From positions 1-7,704 of the forward strand of contig JAFGFP010000106.1 in NCBI GenBank assembly GCA_016931015.1: DNA of 7,704 nucleotides. Reading direction: 5' to 3'. The translations under genes were made by a program, and so were the position numbers. Below are positions 1 through 6,544 of the stretch, piece by piece (positions within the stretch are counted from its first letter, which is position 1; every line of letters starts with the position of its first letter). A model generated the notes under the pieces. The model did not search any database. It was not told where the DNA came from and worked only from the letters and a program-made list of their open reading frames with translations. Origin of the DNA: Dehalococcoidales bacterium. GTDB taxonomy: Bacteria; Chloroflexota; Dehalococcoidia; Dehalococcoidales; UBA5760.

Positions 1-165
1 AAGATGCTGCTCCAGGTTCACGACGAGCTTATCTTCGAGGTACCCCAAGAGGAGATGGAGCTGATGCGTAAGCTCGTGCCCGAGGTAATGTCCGCAGCCC
101 TCGCCCTGAGCGTGCCGCTCAAGGTAGATATCAAGACCGGCAGTAACTGGGGAGAGATGGAGTAG
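1..165 (+). CDS. polA: DNA polymerase I, C-terminal fragment (5' end outside window)
   Basis: This is the last 54 codons of a family A DNA polymerase, open at the left edge and ending in TAG at 163-165. The visible protein contains QVHDELIFEVP (residues about 5-15 of the fragment). That is motif C of the palm domain, whose His-Asp-Glu includes a metal-binding catalytic aspartate. It is followed by the usual short C-terminal helix and a strand ending in SNWGEME, a typical PolA terminus ("G.NW.E"). PolA fills gaps in excision repair and replaces Okazaki primers in the cytoplasm. Only 10 nt separate it from the next gene on the same strand, so it is probably the upstream member of an operon with the PAP2 gene and fpg. 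The 5'-nuclease and 3'-exonuclease domains cannot be judged from here. Confidence 0.93.
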   Translation, partial: KMLLQVHDELIFEVPQEEMELMRKLVPEVMSAALALSVPLKVDIKTGSNWGEME

Positions 166-175
166 AAAACCCGGC

Positions 176-823
176 ATGAAGAGACTCCAAATCGGGCTCT
201 TATCTTCCTGCGGCAGCGCTTTAGCTACCCTCTCCTGCCTGGCTTCCCGCTCTCCCTACTTCCCGATAGACCTTAAGGTCAGCCTGTGGCTACAGAGATT
301 CGACGGACTCCTCTTCCCCGCCATGCACGCTGTATCGCTGATAAGCTCCCCAATTCCGGCGACGGTAATCGTGGTCTCGCTGGCAGTCTGGCTGGGGAAG
401 AGCAACCGAAGACTGGAAGCGATACTTACCGCCTCGTCGAACGCCGTCTCCTCGCTGGCCTTCGTCCCGGCTATCAAACTATTAGTAAGCCGCCCCCGCC
501 CCACCGCCGACCTAGTCCAGGTAATGACCGCTAACAACGGGGATAGCTTCCCCAGCGGTCATACCGCCTACGCTGTGGTCTGCTACGGGTTCCTCTGCTA
601 CCTGCTGCCGAGCCTCACCGGTAATAAGGCGGTGATTAGAACCCTGCGGGCCTTACTTATAGTTCTTATCGGCCTGACCTTTATATCCCGTATCTATCTG
701 GGGGCACACTGGCTAAGCGATGCCCTGGGAGGTCTCTTCCTCGGCGGGCTGGTTCTCACCGGCACCGTTATCATATACTGTCATTACCGGCCGAGATTTT
801 CTGAAAGGGGGCAAAATGCCTGA
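176..823 (+). CDS. PAP2-family membrane phosphatase
   Basis: This 215-residue integral membrane protein has the complete three-part phosphatidic acid phosphatase type 2 signature: K101-x6-R108-P109, then S124-F-P-S-G-H129, then S171-R-x5-H178-x3-D182. In this family His178 is the expected nucleophile and His129 the general acid. Hydrophobic stretches near residues 5-22, 50-73, 84-104, 131-146, 155-170 and 183-202 fit the usual five or six membrane spans. Family members remove phosphate from lipid phosphates or pyrophosphates such as undecaprenyl pyrophosphate or phosphatidylglycerol phosphate, with the active site facing outward. The substrate cannot be told from sequence. The ATG at 176 is 10 nt after polA, with only a weak GGAG well upstream, so coupling to polA translation is likely. 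Its stop overlaps the fpg start by 8 nt. The position between two DNA-repair genes has no obvious functional logic. Confidence 0.92.
   Translation: MKRLQIGLLSSCGSALATLSCLASRSPYFPIDLKVSLWLQRFDGLLFPAMHAVSLISSPIPATVIVVSLAVWLGKSNRRLEAILTASSNAVSSLAFVPAIKLLVSRPRPTADLVQVMTANNGDSFPSGHTAYAVVCYGFLCYLLPSLTGNKAVIRTLRALLIVLIGLTFISRIYLGAHWLSDALGGLFLGGLVLTGTVIIYCHYRPRFSERGQNA
804..811 (+). promoter_or_regulatory. ribosome binding site that sets the fpg start
   Basis: AAAGGGGG lies 4 nt before the ATG at 816, inside the end of the PAP2 gene. It supports starting fpg at MPELPEVE rather than at the upstream in-frame ATG at 720, and fits a coupled, overlapping operon arrangement. Confidence 0.7.
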
Positions 824-1637
824 GCTTCCCGAAGTCGAGACGATAAAGAACGAGCTTACCCCGCTCGTTATAGGGCGCCGCATTACCGGGATTACCCTCG
901 GCTGGGAGGGGATAGTGAAAAAGCCCTCGCTTGCGGAGTTCTGTAGCCGCCTTACGGGGCAGGTAATAACCGGGCTCAGGCGGCGCGGTAAATACCTCAT
1001 CTTCAGCCTAAAGAGCGGCCAGGCCCTGATTATCCACCTCAAGATGACCGGCTCGCTGCTATTAAATCGTGCCTCAGACGAGCCCGCCAGACACGTCCGC
1101 GCCGTCCTGCATCTGGACGACGGCGCTGAGCTCCGCTTCCGCGACCCGCGCAAGTTCGGGGCGATGTGGCTCACAGAAGACGCTGAAAGCGTGGTGGCTA
1201 AGCTCGGTCCCGAACCCCTGACCGAAGACTTCAGCGCCGCGGTACTTAGCGAGCGGCTCGCCAGGCGTAAGGCGCCGATAAAACCCCTCCTCCTCGACCA
1301 GAACTTCATCGCCGGCATCGGTAACATGTACGCCGACGAATCCCTGTATGACGCCAAAATCCACCCCCTAAGGCCAGCCGCCAGCCTGTCCCAGAAAGAT
1401 ATAACTAGGCTTCACAAGGCGATTCAGGAAGTGCTCTGGGCAGCCATCGGTAATAAGGGGGCCAGCGTGGAGAACTACTTCCGCCCCGGCGGGGAGCTGG
1501 GCACGGCGCACTTCGAGTTCCGGGTGGCTCACGGGCTGGGGGGCAAGCTCTGCCCGCGCTGCGGGACGCCTATCGAGAGAATCGTGGTGCGTAACCGGGG
1601 CAGCTACTTCTGCCCCAAGTGCCAGCCCTATCCATGA
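816..1637 (+). CDS. mutM: formamidopyrimidine-DNA glycosylase (Fpg/MutM)
   Basis: This 273-residue bifunctional DNA glycosylase/AP lyase removes 8-oxoguanine and formamidopyrimidines. The start at 816 is chosen over an in-frame ATG at 720 because the mature protein must begin M-P-E-L-P-E-V-E: Pro2 is the Schiff-base nucleophile and Glu3 is also catalytic. AAAGGGGG at 804-811 lies 4 nt upstream. Other expected features are Lys59 in RRRGKY, the void-filling residues Met78, Arg112 and Phe114 (in DPRKFG), the helix-two-turn-helix around 157-185 (LLLDQNFIAGIGNMYADE), and a C-terminal zinc finger with Cys246, Cys249, Cys266 and Cys269 (C-x2-C-x16-C-x2-C). Arg261, between the zinc ligands, corresponds to the conserved phosphate-binding arginine. 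Length is normal for the family. The start overlaps the PAP2 stop (ATGCCTGA), indicating translational coupling. Nothing appears to be missing, so it should be active. Confidence 0.97.
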   Translation: MPELPEVETIKNELTPLVIGRRITGITLGWEGIVKKPSLAEFCSRLTGQVITGLRRRGKYLIFSLKSGQALIIHLKMTGSLLLNRASDEPARHVRAVLHLDDGAELRFRDPRKFGAMWLTEDAESVVAKLGPEPLTEDFSAAVLSERLARRKAPIKPLLLDQNFIAGIGNMYADESLYDAKIHPLRPAASLSQKDITRLHKAIQEVLWAAIGNKGASVENYFRPGGELGTAHFEFRVAHGLGGKLCPRCGTPIERIVVRNRGSYFCPKCQPYP

Positions 1638-1666
1638 GGGTGTTTCTAAGAGGGCAAGCTAAGTCT

Positions 1667-1924
1667 TTACAATCTTCCTTGCTTTCGCAATTCACTTCTC
1701 ACGATACCTCTAATCCACTTTGCGTCTTCGCTTGTTTTTATCTTGAGAGCGTCAATAAGCATAGGCCAAGTTTTTTCTCTAGTTTGCCTAGTAACGTGAT
1801 ATATAGTCTTTGCTCCAGCTACTTTCCTAAAAAGTACTCTATTACCAATAGCCTCCCAATAAGGCTCTACCCCCAACTTTACTAAACACTCAATCGCTTC
1901 CTGCCAATTCATAATTGAGCTCAC
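1667..1924 (-). CDS. small AT-rich hypothetical protein
   Basis: I do not recognise this family. It encodes 85 residues from a GTG at 1924 that overlaps the upstream DUF3795 stop (GTGA). It would be 81 residues from the ATG at 1912, where the protein would start MNWQEAIECLVKLG. GAGGAA sits about 2 nt before the GTG and about 12 nt before the ATG, so neither start has ideal spacing. The product is basic and soluble-looking: an N-terminal amphipathic stretch, a middle part with YHVTRQTREKTW, and a charged C-terminal helix (KTSEDAKWIRGIVRSELRK). There is one cysteine, no signal peptide and no membrane segment. Base composition is clearly poorer in GC (about 40 % by eye) than all neighbouring genes, which suggests recent acquisition or a lineage-specific gene. 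It is the last gene of the - strand cluster and faces fpg tail to tail, 29 nt apart. The + strand reading of the same stretch looks like an artefact. Confidence 0.6.
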   Translation of the reverse strand: MSSIMNWQEAIECLVKLGVEPYWEAIGNRVLFRKVAGAKTIYHVTRQTREKTWPMLIDALKIKTSEDAKWIRGIVRSELRKQGRL

Positions 1925-2496
1925 TTCCTCAGCCTTAAATCAACCCCCAAACCCTCCGCCGTTCTGCCGATTAGCGCCCTGAGGGTCTTAGCCCTTTCTT
2001 TGAGAGGGGTATCCGGGGTTATCGCCGCCTCCGCCTCTTTAAGCGCCCGCCTCAAGCTGTCCAGAGGCATAAGCTGACAGATGGTGCAGTAAAAGCTCTT
2101 GGAACGGCCTTCGTCGTAGTTACTGAGGAGATGCCTTAAGAAATCCTGCTTCTCCATCTCTAAGCGGGCGAATTCCTCAATGCCATGCTCACGGATGAAG
2201 GCAAGATTAGCCTCAATCGGCCGGTGGGAAATAAAGGAGTCCCGATAGCGGGCCGAATCAAGGAGCCTGGCCACCCGTTCACAGCCGTCAAAGCCATCAC
2301 ACTGGGCGCAGGTCTCAAGGCCCTTCTTCCTAACGCAGCAGGTAATGAAGCCGCAGCCGCCCATCTTCTGCCAGAAACCGGGGCCACAGCAGCCGGGACA
2401 CCTTGACGTCCCTTCAGTGTAATACCTCGGACAGAGTCCGCAGTCAAGGCCGCAAACACCGACTATAGGATATTCCTTGAGCGGATACCTATTCAC
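1921..2496 (-). CDS. DUF3795-type cysteine-rich protein
   Basis: This 191-residue protein opens with the DUF3795 hallmark CGLDCGLCPRYY (Cys15, Cys19, Cys22), followed by Cys33, Cys36, Cys37, Cys48, Cys53, Cys54, Cys63, Cys66 and Cys72. A late CxxC lies at Cys137/Cys140 (FYCTIC). The cysteine spacing suggests a zinc or iron-sulfur binding module, but the family has no established biochemical role. Residues 75-191 are mainly helical and charged, and no signal peptide or membrane span is seen. Start: GTG at 2496, with AAGG directly touching it. An in-frame stop at 2505-2503 rules out any further upstream start, and the next methionine would cut off the signature. The gene lies 11 nt after the flavoprotein gene, so it is probably translated by coupling, and it overlaps the small gene that follows. 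Pairing with a flavoprotein suggests a redox role, which is inference. Confidence 0.85.
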   Translation of the reverse strand: MNRYPLKEYPIVGVCGLDCGLCPRYYTEGTSRCPGCCGPGFWQKMGGCGFITCCVRKKGLETCAQCDGFDGCERVARLLDSARYRDSFISHRPIEANLAFIREHGIEEFARLEMEKQDFLRHLLSNYDEGRSKSFYCTICQLMPLDSLRRALKEAEAAITPDTPLKERAKTLRALIGRTAEGLGVDLRLRK

Positions 2497-2507
2497 CTTG
2501 AATCAAG

Positions 2508-3074
2508 CTACGCCCTCAGCTTTTTAACCAGAAAGGCGACGTTCTTCCCGAAGTTCCAGGCGGTTTTCAAGCCCTCTTCGTCCCCGGCGACATCGCCCCT
2601 CTTCAGACCGATGGCCATGTTCCAGTAGGTCGAGCCGGCGGTATAACAGCCCATGATTTGAAACCAGTAGTCGAGCTGGGCCAGGGTGAAGTTCTGCCCC
2701 GCCCGGCGCGCCACCGCCAGGGAGCCGCCTACTTTTCTTTCGAATACCCGGCCGTTCCAGTGAGCAACGTAGCCCGTCCGCTCCATAAGGCCCTTTATCA
2801 GGGCGGTCGCCGAGCCGTAGTAAACCGGCGAGGCAAGGACGATGGCATCGCTCTCCTTCATCTTGAGATAAATCGGGAAGAGGTCGTCGTCAATGGGACA
2901 GCGCTCCTCTTTTTTACAGACCATACAGGCGGTACACGGCCTGATATCCAGACCGGCCAGGCTTACCAGCTCGGTGCTAAGCCCCTCTTCTTCCATAGCC
3001 TTGAGGGCGTGGTTTGCCAGAAACTCGGTATTCCCTTGCTTCCTCGGGCTACCGACAATCGCAATCGCTTTCAC
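2508..3074 (-). CDS. iron-sulfur flavoprotein-like NAD(P)H:FMN oxidoreductase (flavodoxin fold)
   Basis: This 188-residue flavodoxin-fold protein begins MKAIAIVGSPRKQGNTE, where GSPRKxGNT is the FMN phosphate-binding loop of the NADPH-dependent FMN reductase family. Cys47, Cys50, Cys53 and Cys59 form C-x2-C-x2-C-x5-C followed by IDDD. This is the same compact spacing known for the 4Fe-4S cluster of the Methanosarcina iron-sulfur flavoprotein. ASPVYYGSATALIKGLMERTGY follows at about 81-102 and is typical of the flavin-site and dimer region. The start at GTG 3074 is preferred to GTG 3092 because a perfect AAGGAGG at 3083-3089 ends 8 nt upstream, inside what would otherwise be coding sequence. 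The gene follows gltX by 14 nt and precedes DUF3795 by 11 nt. Likely role: electron transfer or reduction of a small oxidant such as a quinone, O2 or H2O2. The cluster is inferred from the motif, and some relatives keep cysteines without one. Confidence 0.88.
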   Translation of the reverse strand: MKAIAIVGSPRKQGNTEFLANHALKAMEEEGLSTELVSLAGLDIRPCTACMVCKKEERCPIDDDLFPIYLKMKESDAIVLASPVYYGSATALIKGLMERTGYVAHWNGRVFERKVGGSLAVARRAGQNFTLAQLDYWFQIMGCYTAGSTYWNMAIGLKRGDVAGDEEGLKTAWNFGKNVAFLVKKLRA

Positions 3075-3082
3075 CAGATTTA

Positions 3083-3089
3083 CCTCCTT
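3083..3089 (-). promoter_or_regulatory. strong Shine-Dalgarno that decides the flavoprotein start
   Basis: AAGGAGG on the - strand touches the gltX stop codon and lies 8 nt before the GTG at 3074. It is the best ribosome binding site in this cluster and excludes the 6-codon longer start at 3092. Confidence 0.85.
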
Positions 3090-4558
3090 CACATCCGACG
3101 CAGTATACCCAAAGCCTTATTAACCCGCGCCAGACACCGCTCCTTACCCAGCACCGACATGGTCTCGAACAGGGGCGGGGCCACCGTCCGCCCGGTAACG
3201 GCCACCCGGAGCGCGCCGAAAAGCTGCCCCGTCTTCAGCCCCAGCTCAACGGCCAGCGGCCGGAGCACCGCCTCCAGGGAGTCGTGGTCGAAGCTAGCGA
3301 CCGGCTCAAGCTTCCGTAAAGCAGCCTCTAATGCCCGGACGGCCGACTCCCGGTCCATCTTCTTAACAATCAACAGGCCCGGCTCGTAGCTCAGCTGGTC
3401 GGTGAAAAAGAAGTCGGTAAGCTCGGCGACCTCGGCCAGGGTGCGTGCCCGCTCCTGAACCAGGGGCATAATCCGCCCGACGTAATCTCCATCCAGCGGC
3501 TGCTTTACCTCAGGGGGTAAGCCTCTCTCCAGAAACGGCATCGCTCTCCGGGTAAAATCGTCCCCACTCAGGCTGCGGAGATACACCCCGTTCATCCAGT
3601 CGAGCTTTTCCCGGTTGAAGATGGCCCCCGTGCGCCCGATTCTCTCCAGGGAGAAGTTATCCACCAGCTCCTTACGGGTCATAATCTCGGTCTTGTCATC
3701 CAGAGACCAGCCGATGAGGGAGAGGAAGTTGAACATCGTCTCCGGCAGGTAGCCCTGCTCCCGGTACTCCAGGATGGAGACCGCCCCGTGGCGCTTGCTG
3801 AGCTTGGCGCGGTCGGGGCCGAGTATCATCGGGTGATGGACAAAACTCGGCGGCTCCAGTCCCAGCGCCCGGTACAGCAGGATGTGACGCGGGGTGCTCG
3901 ATATCCACTCCTCGGCCCGGATGACGTGGCTTATCTTCATGGCGCTGTCATCGACCACGTTGGCCAGGTGATAGGTGGGGTAGCCGTCGGACTTAAGGAG
4001 CACGAAATCGTCGATGGTGCTGTTTTCAAAGACCACCTCGCCGAATATCAGGTCGTTAAATCGGGTCTGCCCCGTAAGCGGCACCTTGAAGCGGACCACC
4101 GGGGTGATACCCTCCGCCTCACGCTGCGCCCGCTCCTCCCGGCTCAAATCACGGCAGTGGCGGTCGTAGCCCGGCGGCTCCTTACGCCTCACCTGCTCGG
4201 CGCGCATCGTCTCCAGGCGCTCCGGGGAGCAGTAGCAGTAGTAGGCGTCCCCCTGGGCAACCAGCCTCTCCGCCGCCTCGCGGTAGAGCTTAAGGCGCTG
4301 CGACTGAAAATATGGTCCGTAGTCACCCCCCACCTCCGGCCCCTCGTCCCAGTCGAGCCCCAACCACTTAAGCCCGTCGAGGATGGACTCCAGCGCCCCC
4401 TCAACTTTGCGGGCGACATCGGTATCCTCGATGCGCAGGACGAAGCTGCCGCCGGTATGCCGGGCAAGTAGCCAGTTAAACATGGCCGTCCGGATGTTGC
4501 CCACATGGGGGCGGCCGGTGGGGCTGGGGGCAAAACGCACTCTAGCCGGTGTAGTCAT
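3089..4558 (-). CDS. gltX: glutamyl-tRNA synthetase
   Basis: This 489-residue class I aminoacyl-tRNA synthetase charges tRNA(Glu) in the cytoplasm. It opens VRFAPSPTGRPHVGNIRTA, in which HVGN (18-21) is the HIGH-type ATP motif. KLSKRHGAV (252-260) is the KMSKS-type loop. The region between has the family blocks LRIEDTD (41-47), the tRNA-acceptor insert, DGYPTYHLANVVDD (191-204) and HVIRAEEWISSTPRH. The C-terminal anticodon-binding region (about 345-489) ends with the usual LFGALRVAVTGR and FETMSVLGKER blocks. A C108-x-C110 ... C135-x-D137 arrangement resembles the E. coli zinc site, but the fourth ligand position is Asp rather than His, so zinc binding is uncertain. ATG at 4558 has AAAGG 6 nt upstream. 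It is separated from the pseudouridine synthase gene by 82 nt. Whether the enzyme discriminates against tRNA(Gln) cannot be told here. Confidence 0.97.
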   Translation of the reverse strand: MTTPARVRFAPSPTGRPHVGNIRTAMFNWLLARHTGGSFVLRIEDTDVARKVEGALESILDGLKWLGLDWDEGPEVGGDYGPYFQSQRLKLYREAAERLVAQGDAYYCYCSPERLETMRAEQVRRKEPPGYDRHCRDLSREERAQREAEGITPVVRFKVPLTGQTRFNDLIFGEVVFENSTIDDFVLLKSDGYPTYHLANVVDDSAMKISHVIRAEEWISSTPRHILLYRALGLEPPSFVHHPMILGPDRAKLSKRHGAVSILEYREQGYLPETMFNFLSLIGWSLDDKTEIMTRKELVDNFSLERIGRTGAIFNREKLDWMNGVYLRSLSGDDFTRRAMPFLERGLPPEVKQPLDGDYVGRIMPLVQERARTLAEVAELTDFFFTDQLSYEPGLLIVKKMDRESAVRALEAALRKLEPVASFDHDSLEAVLRPLAVELGLKTGQLFGALRVAVTGRTVAPPLFETMSVLGKERCLARVNKALGILRRM

Positions 4559-4640
4559 ATAAAGCCTTTCTATACCAGGTAATCAGCCAAGTTCACAGAA
4601 TATTTATCCCCCCATTCTACCACCCTTAAATATCGGCCTT

Positions 4641-5549
4641 CTACCCAAGCTCGGCAAGCACCAGCTCCAAATCCGGGGGCAGGCTGGAGGTGAACTCCTG
4701 ATACTCCCCGGTGGAGGGCAGTTTAAAGCCCAGGCGGCAGGCGTGGAGGAAGAGGCGGGGTAATTTGTCTGCTCTTGAGCCGTAGACCTTATCGCCGACC
4801 ACCGGATAGCCAATCGCCGAGAGATGCACCCGAATCTGGTGAGTGCGCCCGGTTTCGGGCTTTACCTCAAGCAGGGTAGCCTCCCCGATGTGTCTCACGA
4901 CGTGATACTGGGTGCGGGCCTCTCTCCCCTCACCTTGAGCTACCACCGCCATGCGCTTCCGGTGGCGCGGGTCGCGCCCGATGGGGGCCTCAATCACCCC
5001 GTCGTCCGGGGTTACCTGACCCCTGACCAGCACCAGGTAGGCCTTCACCACCGAGCGGGCCTTGAACTGGGAGATGAGGTCTAGCTGCGCCCGGCTGTTC
5101 TTGGCCACCACCATGAGGCCGGAGGCGTCCTTATCCAGACGGTGCACCACCCCGGGCCGCTTGAGGTCGTCGGCCGGCGGCAGGTCGGGGACGTGCGCCA
5201 GCACCGCGTTAATCAGGGTGTGGCTGGGATGGCCCGGCGCCGGATGCACGGTAAGCCCGGCCGGCTTCTCGATGACCAACAGGTCGCTATCCTCAAAGAC
5301 GATGTTTAAGGGCATCGCCTCCGGCGAGAGCGAGGCGTTGGGCGGGGGCGGCAGCTTTACCCGGAGCCGGTCGCCGGTGTTCAGCTTCAGGCCGGACTTA
5401 GCCACCTGGTCGTTAACCGTAACCAGACCGCCAGCGACCAGCTTCTGGGCCTGAGTTCGGGAAAGCTCGGGGTACTTCTCGGCAAGATACCTGTCCAGGC
5501 GCATCCCGGGCTCGCTGACCACCAGGCTGAGTATCTTAAAAGCGGGCAT
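4641..5549 (-). CDS. RluA/RluD-family 23S rRNA pseudouridine synthase
   Basis: Converts uridines to pseudouridine in ribosomal RNA. The start is ambiguous: GTG 5561, ATG 5558 and ATG 5549 are in frame, and AGGGGG at 5561-5566 is best spaced (11 nt) from ATG 5549, giving 302 residues. The longest version has 306. An N-terminal S4 RNA-binding domain (from RLDRYLAEKYPELSRTQAQ through VNDQ and KLNTGDRLRV) is followed by the catalytic domain. Signature RPGVVHRLDKDASGLMVVAK carries the catalytic aspartate (Asp143 in the 306-residue numbering). Later blocks KPETGRTHQIRVHLSAIGYPVVGDKVYG and FLHACRLGF are normal for the family. The S4 domain and HRLDKDASG favour the RluD-like branch, but paralogues RluA, RluC and RluD cannot be separated safely by eye, so no symbol is given. 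It follows lspA by about 32 nt, an arrangement common in Gram-positive type genomes. Confidence 0.94.
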   Translation of the reverse strand: MPAFKILSLVVSEPGMRLDRYLAEKYPELSRTQAQKLVAGGLVTVNDQVAKSGLKLNTGDRLRVKLPPPPNASLSPEAMPLNIVFEDSDLLVIEKPAGLTVHPAPGHPSHTLINAVLAHVPDLPPADDLKRPGVVHRLDKDASGLMVVAKNSRAQLDLISQFKARSVVKAYLVLVRGQVTPDDGVIEAPIGRDPRHRKRMAVVAQGEGREARTQYHVVRHIGEATLLEVKPETGRTHQIRVHLSAIGYPVVGDKVYGSRADKLPRLFLHACRLGFKLPSTGEYQEFTSSLPPDLELVLAELG

Positions 5550-5581
5550 CGACTTCATCACCCCCTGCGGCGGGAGAAAGG

Positions 5582-6118
5582 CTAGTCACCATGCGGGGCA
5601 GGCTCTTTTTCCCCGGCCTCCTGCCGCTCCTTAACCAGGAGATATATCAGGGAGCCGGCGAACACGGAGACACCGGTGGTCAGTGAGGCGTCGGCCACAT
5701 TATAGGCCGGGAAGGTGCCCACGGCGACAAAGTCGGTAACGTAGCCCAGGGTCAAGCGGTCGATGAGGTTACCCACCGTGCCCCCGAGGACAGCACCCAG
5801 AGCCGCCATGCTTACCCCGTTATTGAGGAAGGGAAAGCGACGGCAGAGATAGAATTTGTAGAAAAGAACCACGACCGCCCCGATAAAGCTGACGATAGTC
5901 AGCATAAAGGTGTGGTCGGCGAATATGCCGAAGGCGGCTCCGGTATTCTGGGTATGGGTAAAACTTGTAAACCTGTCTACCGGCAGCGACTGCCCCACCG
6001 CCAGATTCGACCGTATCCATGCCTTGCTCAGCTGGTCACTGATGGCTACCGCCAGGGCAACGAGGAAAAATAAGACCGTCCGCCACCACCTGCTCCAGAG
6101 ACTACTTGCCTTTCGCAT
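5582..6118 (-). CDS. lspA: lipoprotein signal peptidase (signal peptidase II)
   Basis: This 178-residue membrane aspartic peptidase cleaves signal peptides from diacylglyceryl-modified prolipoproteins. Diagnostic blocks are SDQLSKAWI (27-35), the conserved TQNTGAAFGIF (56-66), GGTVGNLIDRLTLGYVTDF (112-130) with catalytic Asp120, and PAYNVADASLTTG (137-149) with catalytic Asp143. Four membrane spans are visible near 14-28, 68-88, 102-118 and 147-162, and the C-terminal tail is hydrophilic, rich in Lys and Glu. ATG at 6118 lies inside the end of the TraR/DksA gene (17-nt overlap) with only a weak AGG upstream, so coupled translation is likely. Length is normal to slightly long. Its presence means the organism makes lipoproteins, but it does not by itself show whether there is an outer membrane. 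Confidence 0.96.
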   Translation of the reverse strand: MRKASSLWSRWWRTVLFFLVALAVAISDQLSKAWIRSNLAVGQSLPVDRFTSFTHTQNTGAAFGIFADHTFMLTIVSFIGAVVVLFYKFYLCRRFPFLNNGVSMAALGAVLGGTVGNLIDRLTLGYVTDFVAVGTFPAYNVADASLTTGVSVFAGSLIYLLVKERQEAGEKEPAPHGD

Positions 6119-6470
6119 TCTTTGCCTGACCAGCCTTGCACTCCAAACACAGCCCTGCCTGAGGGAGAGCCTCCAGCCGCTCCGGGCTTATCGGCTTCCC
6201 GCAGTTGTCACACAAACCGTAGGTGCCATCCTCGAACTTGGCTAAGGCATGCTCGACCGCCGCCAGCTGGTCTCTAATGCTCTTCTCCATCTCCAGACGC
6301 GTCTCCAGCTCAGCCGCCTCGGTAGCCTCCTCTTCCCGCTTGCCGAAGGGGCTACCCTCCCGCCGCTCATCCGCCGGCCGGACACTCGCCTTTAACTGCT
6401 CCAACTCACGGACTAAACGTTCCTGCTCAGTCTGCAAACGAGAACGTAGTATATCATAGTTCGTAACCAC
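6102..6470 (-). CDS. TraR/DksA-family zinc-finger protein
   Basis: This 122-residue protein has an N-terminal coiled coil (two charged helices, about 5-30 and 45-80) and a DksA-type zinc finger, Cys87-x2-Cys90-x17-Cys108-x2-Cys111 (GLCDNCGKPISPERLEALPQAGLCLEC). Family members reach into the RNA polymerase secondary channel and adjust transcription, often with ppGpp. The coiled-coil tip carries an EEEATEAAE-like run instead of the DxxDxA of E. coli DksA, so it is better called DksA-like than DksA. The start is GTG 6470, with a perfect AGGAGG at 6476-6481 spaced 5 nt. It is the first gene of the - strand cluster and overlaps lspA by 17 nt. The upstream 335-bp divergent region contains candidate operators, so it may be regulated, possibly by its own product. 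Confidence 0.92.
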   Translation of the reverse strand: MVTNYDILRSRLQTEQERLVRELEQLKASVRPADERREGSPFGKREEEATEAAELETRLEMEKSIRDQLAAVEHALAKFEDGTYGLCDNCGKPISPERLEALPQAGLCLECKAGQAKNAKGK

Positions 6471-6475
6471 GCTCG

Positions 6476-6481
6476 CCTCCT
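6476..6481 (-). promoter_or_regulatory. Shine-Dalgarno of the TraR/DksA-like gene
   Basis: A consensus AGGAGG on the - strand, 5 nt before the GTG at 6470, fixes the start of the first gene in the - strand cluster. Confidence 0.8.
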
Positions 6482-6544
6482 CTCCCGGTCACCCGCCAAA
6501 CTCCCGGGCGGTCTATCTCGACCAACCCCACCCGGATAACTTGC

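Noticed and set aside
720..815. Longer N-terminus for Fpg starting at ATG 720
   Set aside because: Fpg must expose Pro2 after Met removal; MPELPEVE begins at 816 and has its own Shine-Dalgarno. The extra 32 residues would block catalysis and overlap the PAP2 active-site region.
1654..1682. GCAAG/CTTGC repeat as a bidirectional terminator between fpg and the small gene
   Set aside because: Only 5 bp with a loop of about 19 nt and no T tract, and it intrudes into the small gene's coding sequence.
1619..1885. Open frame of 88 residues on the + strand overlapping the fpg end
   Set aside because: It begins inside fpg, has serine- and leucine-rich low-complexity translation and no ribosome binding site; the - strand frame over the same stretch looks like real protein and is coupled to its neighbour.
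3075..3092. GTG at 3092 as the flavoprotein start
   Set aside because: The six extra codons are simply the AAGGAGG ribosome binding site and spacer read as protein; GTG 3074 gives the family-typical N-terminus and cysteine numbering.
3788..4471. Long + strand open frame of 227 residues opposite gltX
   Set aside because: It is a shadow produced by the GC-rich codon pattern of gltX, whose motifs are unambiguous; its translation has no recognisable features.
4569..4577. TGGTATAGA as an extended -10 for gltX (- strand)
   Set aside because: A start about 7 nt downstream would leave only 4-5 nt before the ATG and would cut off the well-placed AAAGG ribosome binding site; no good -35 is present either.
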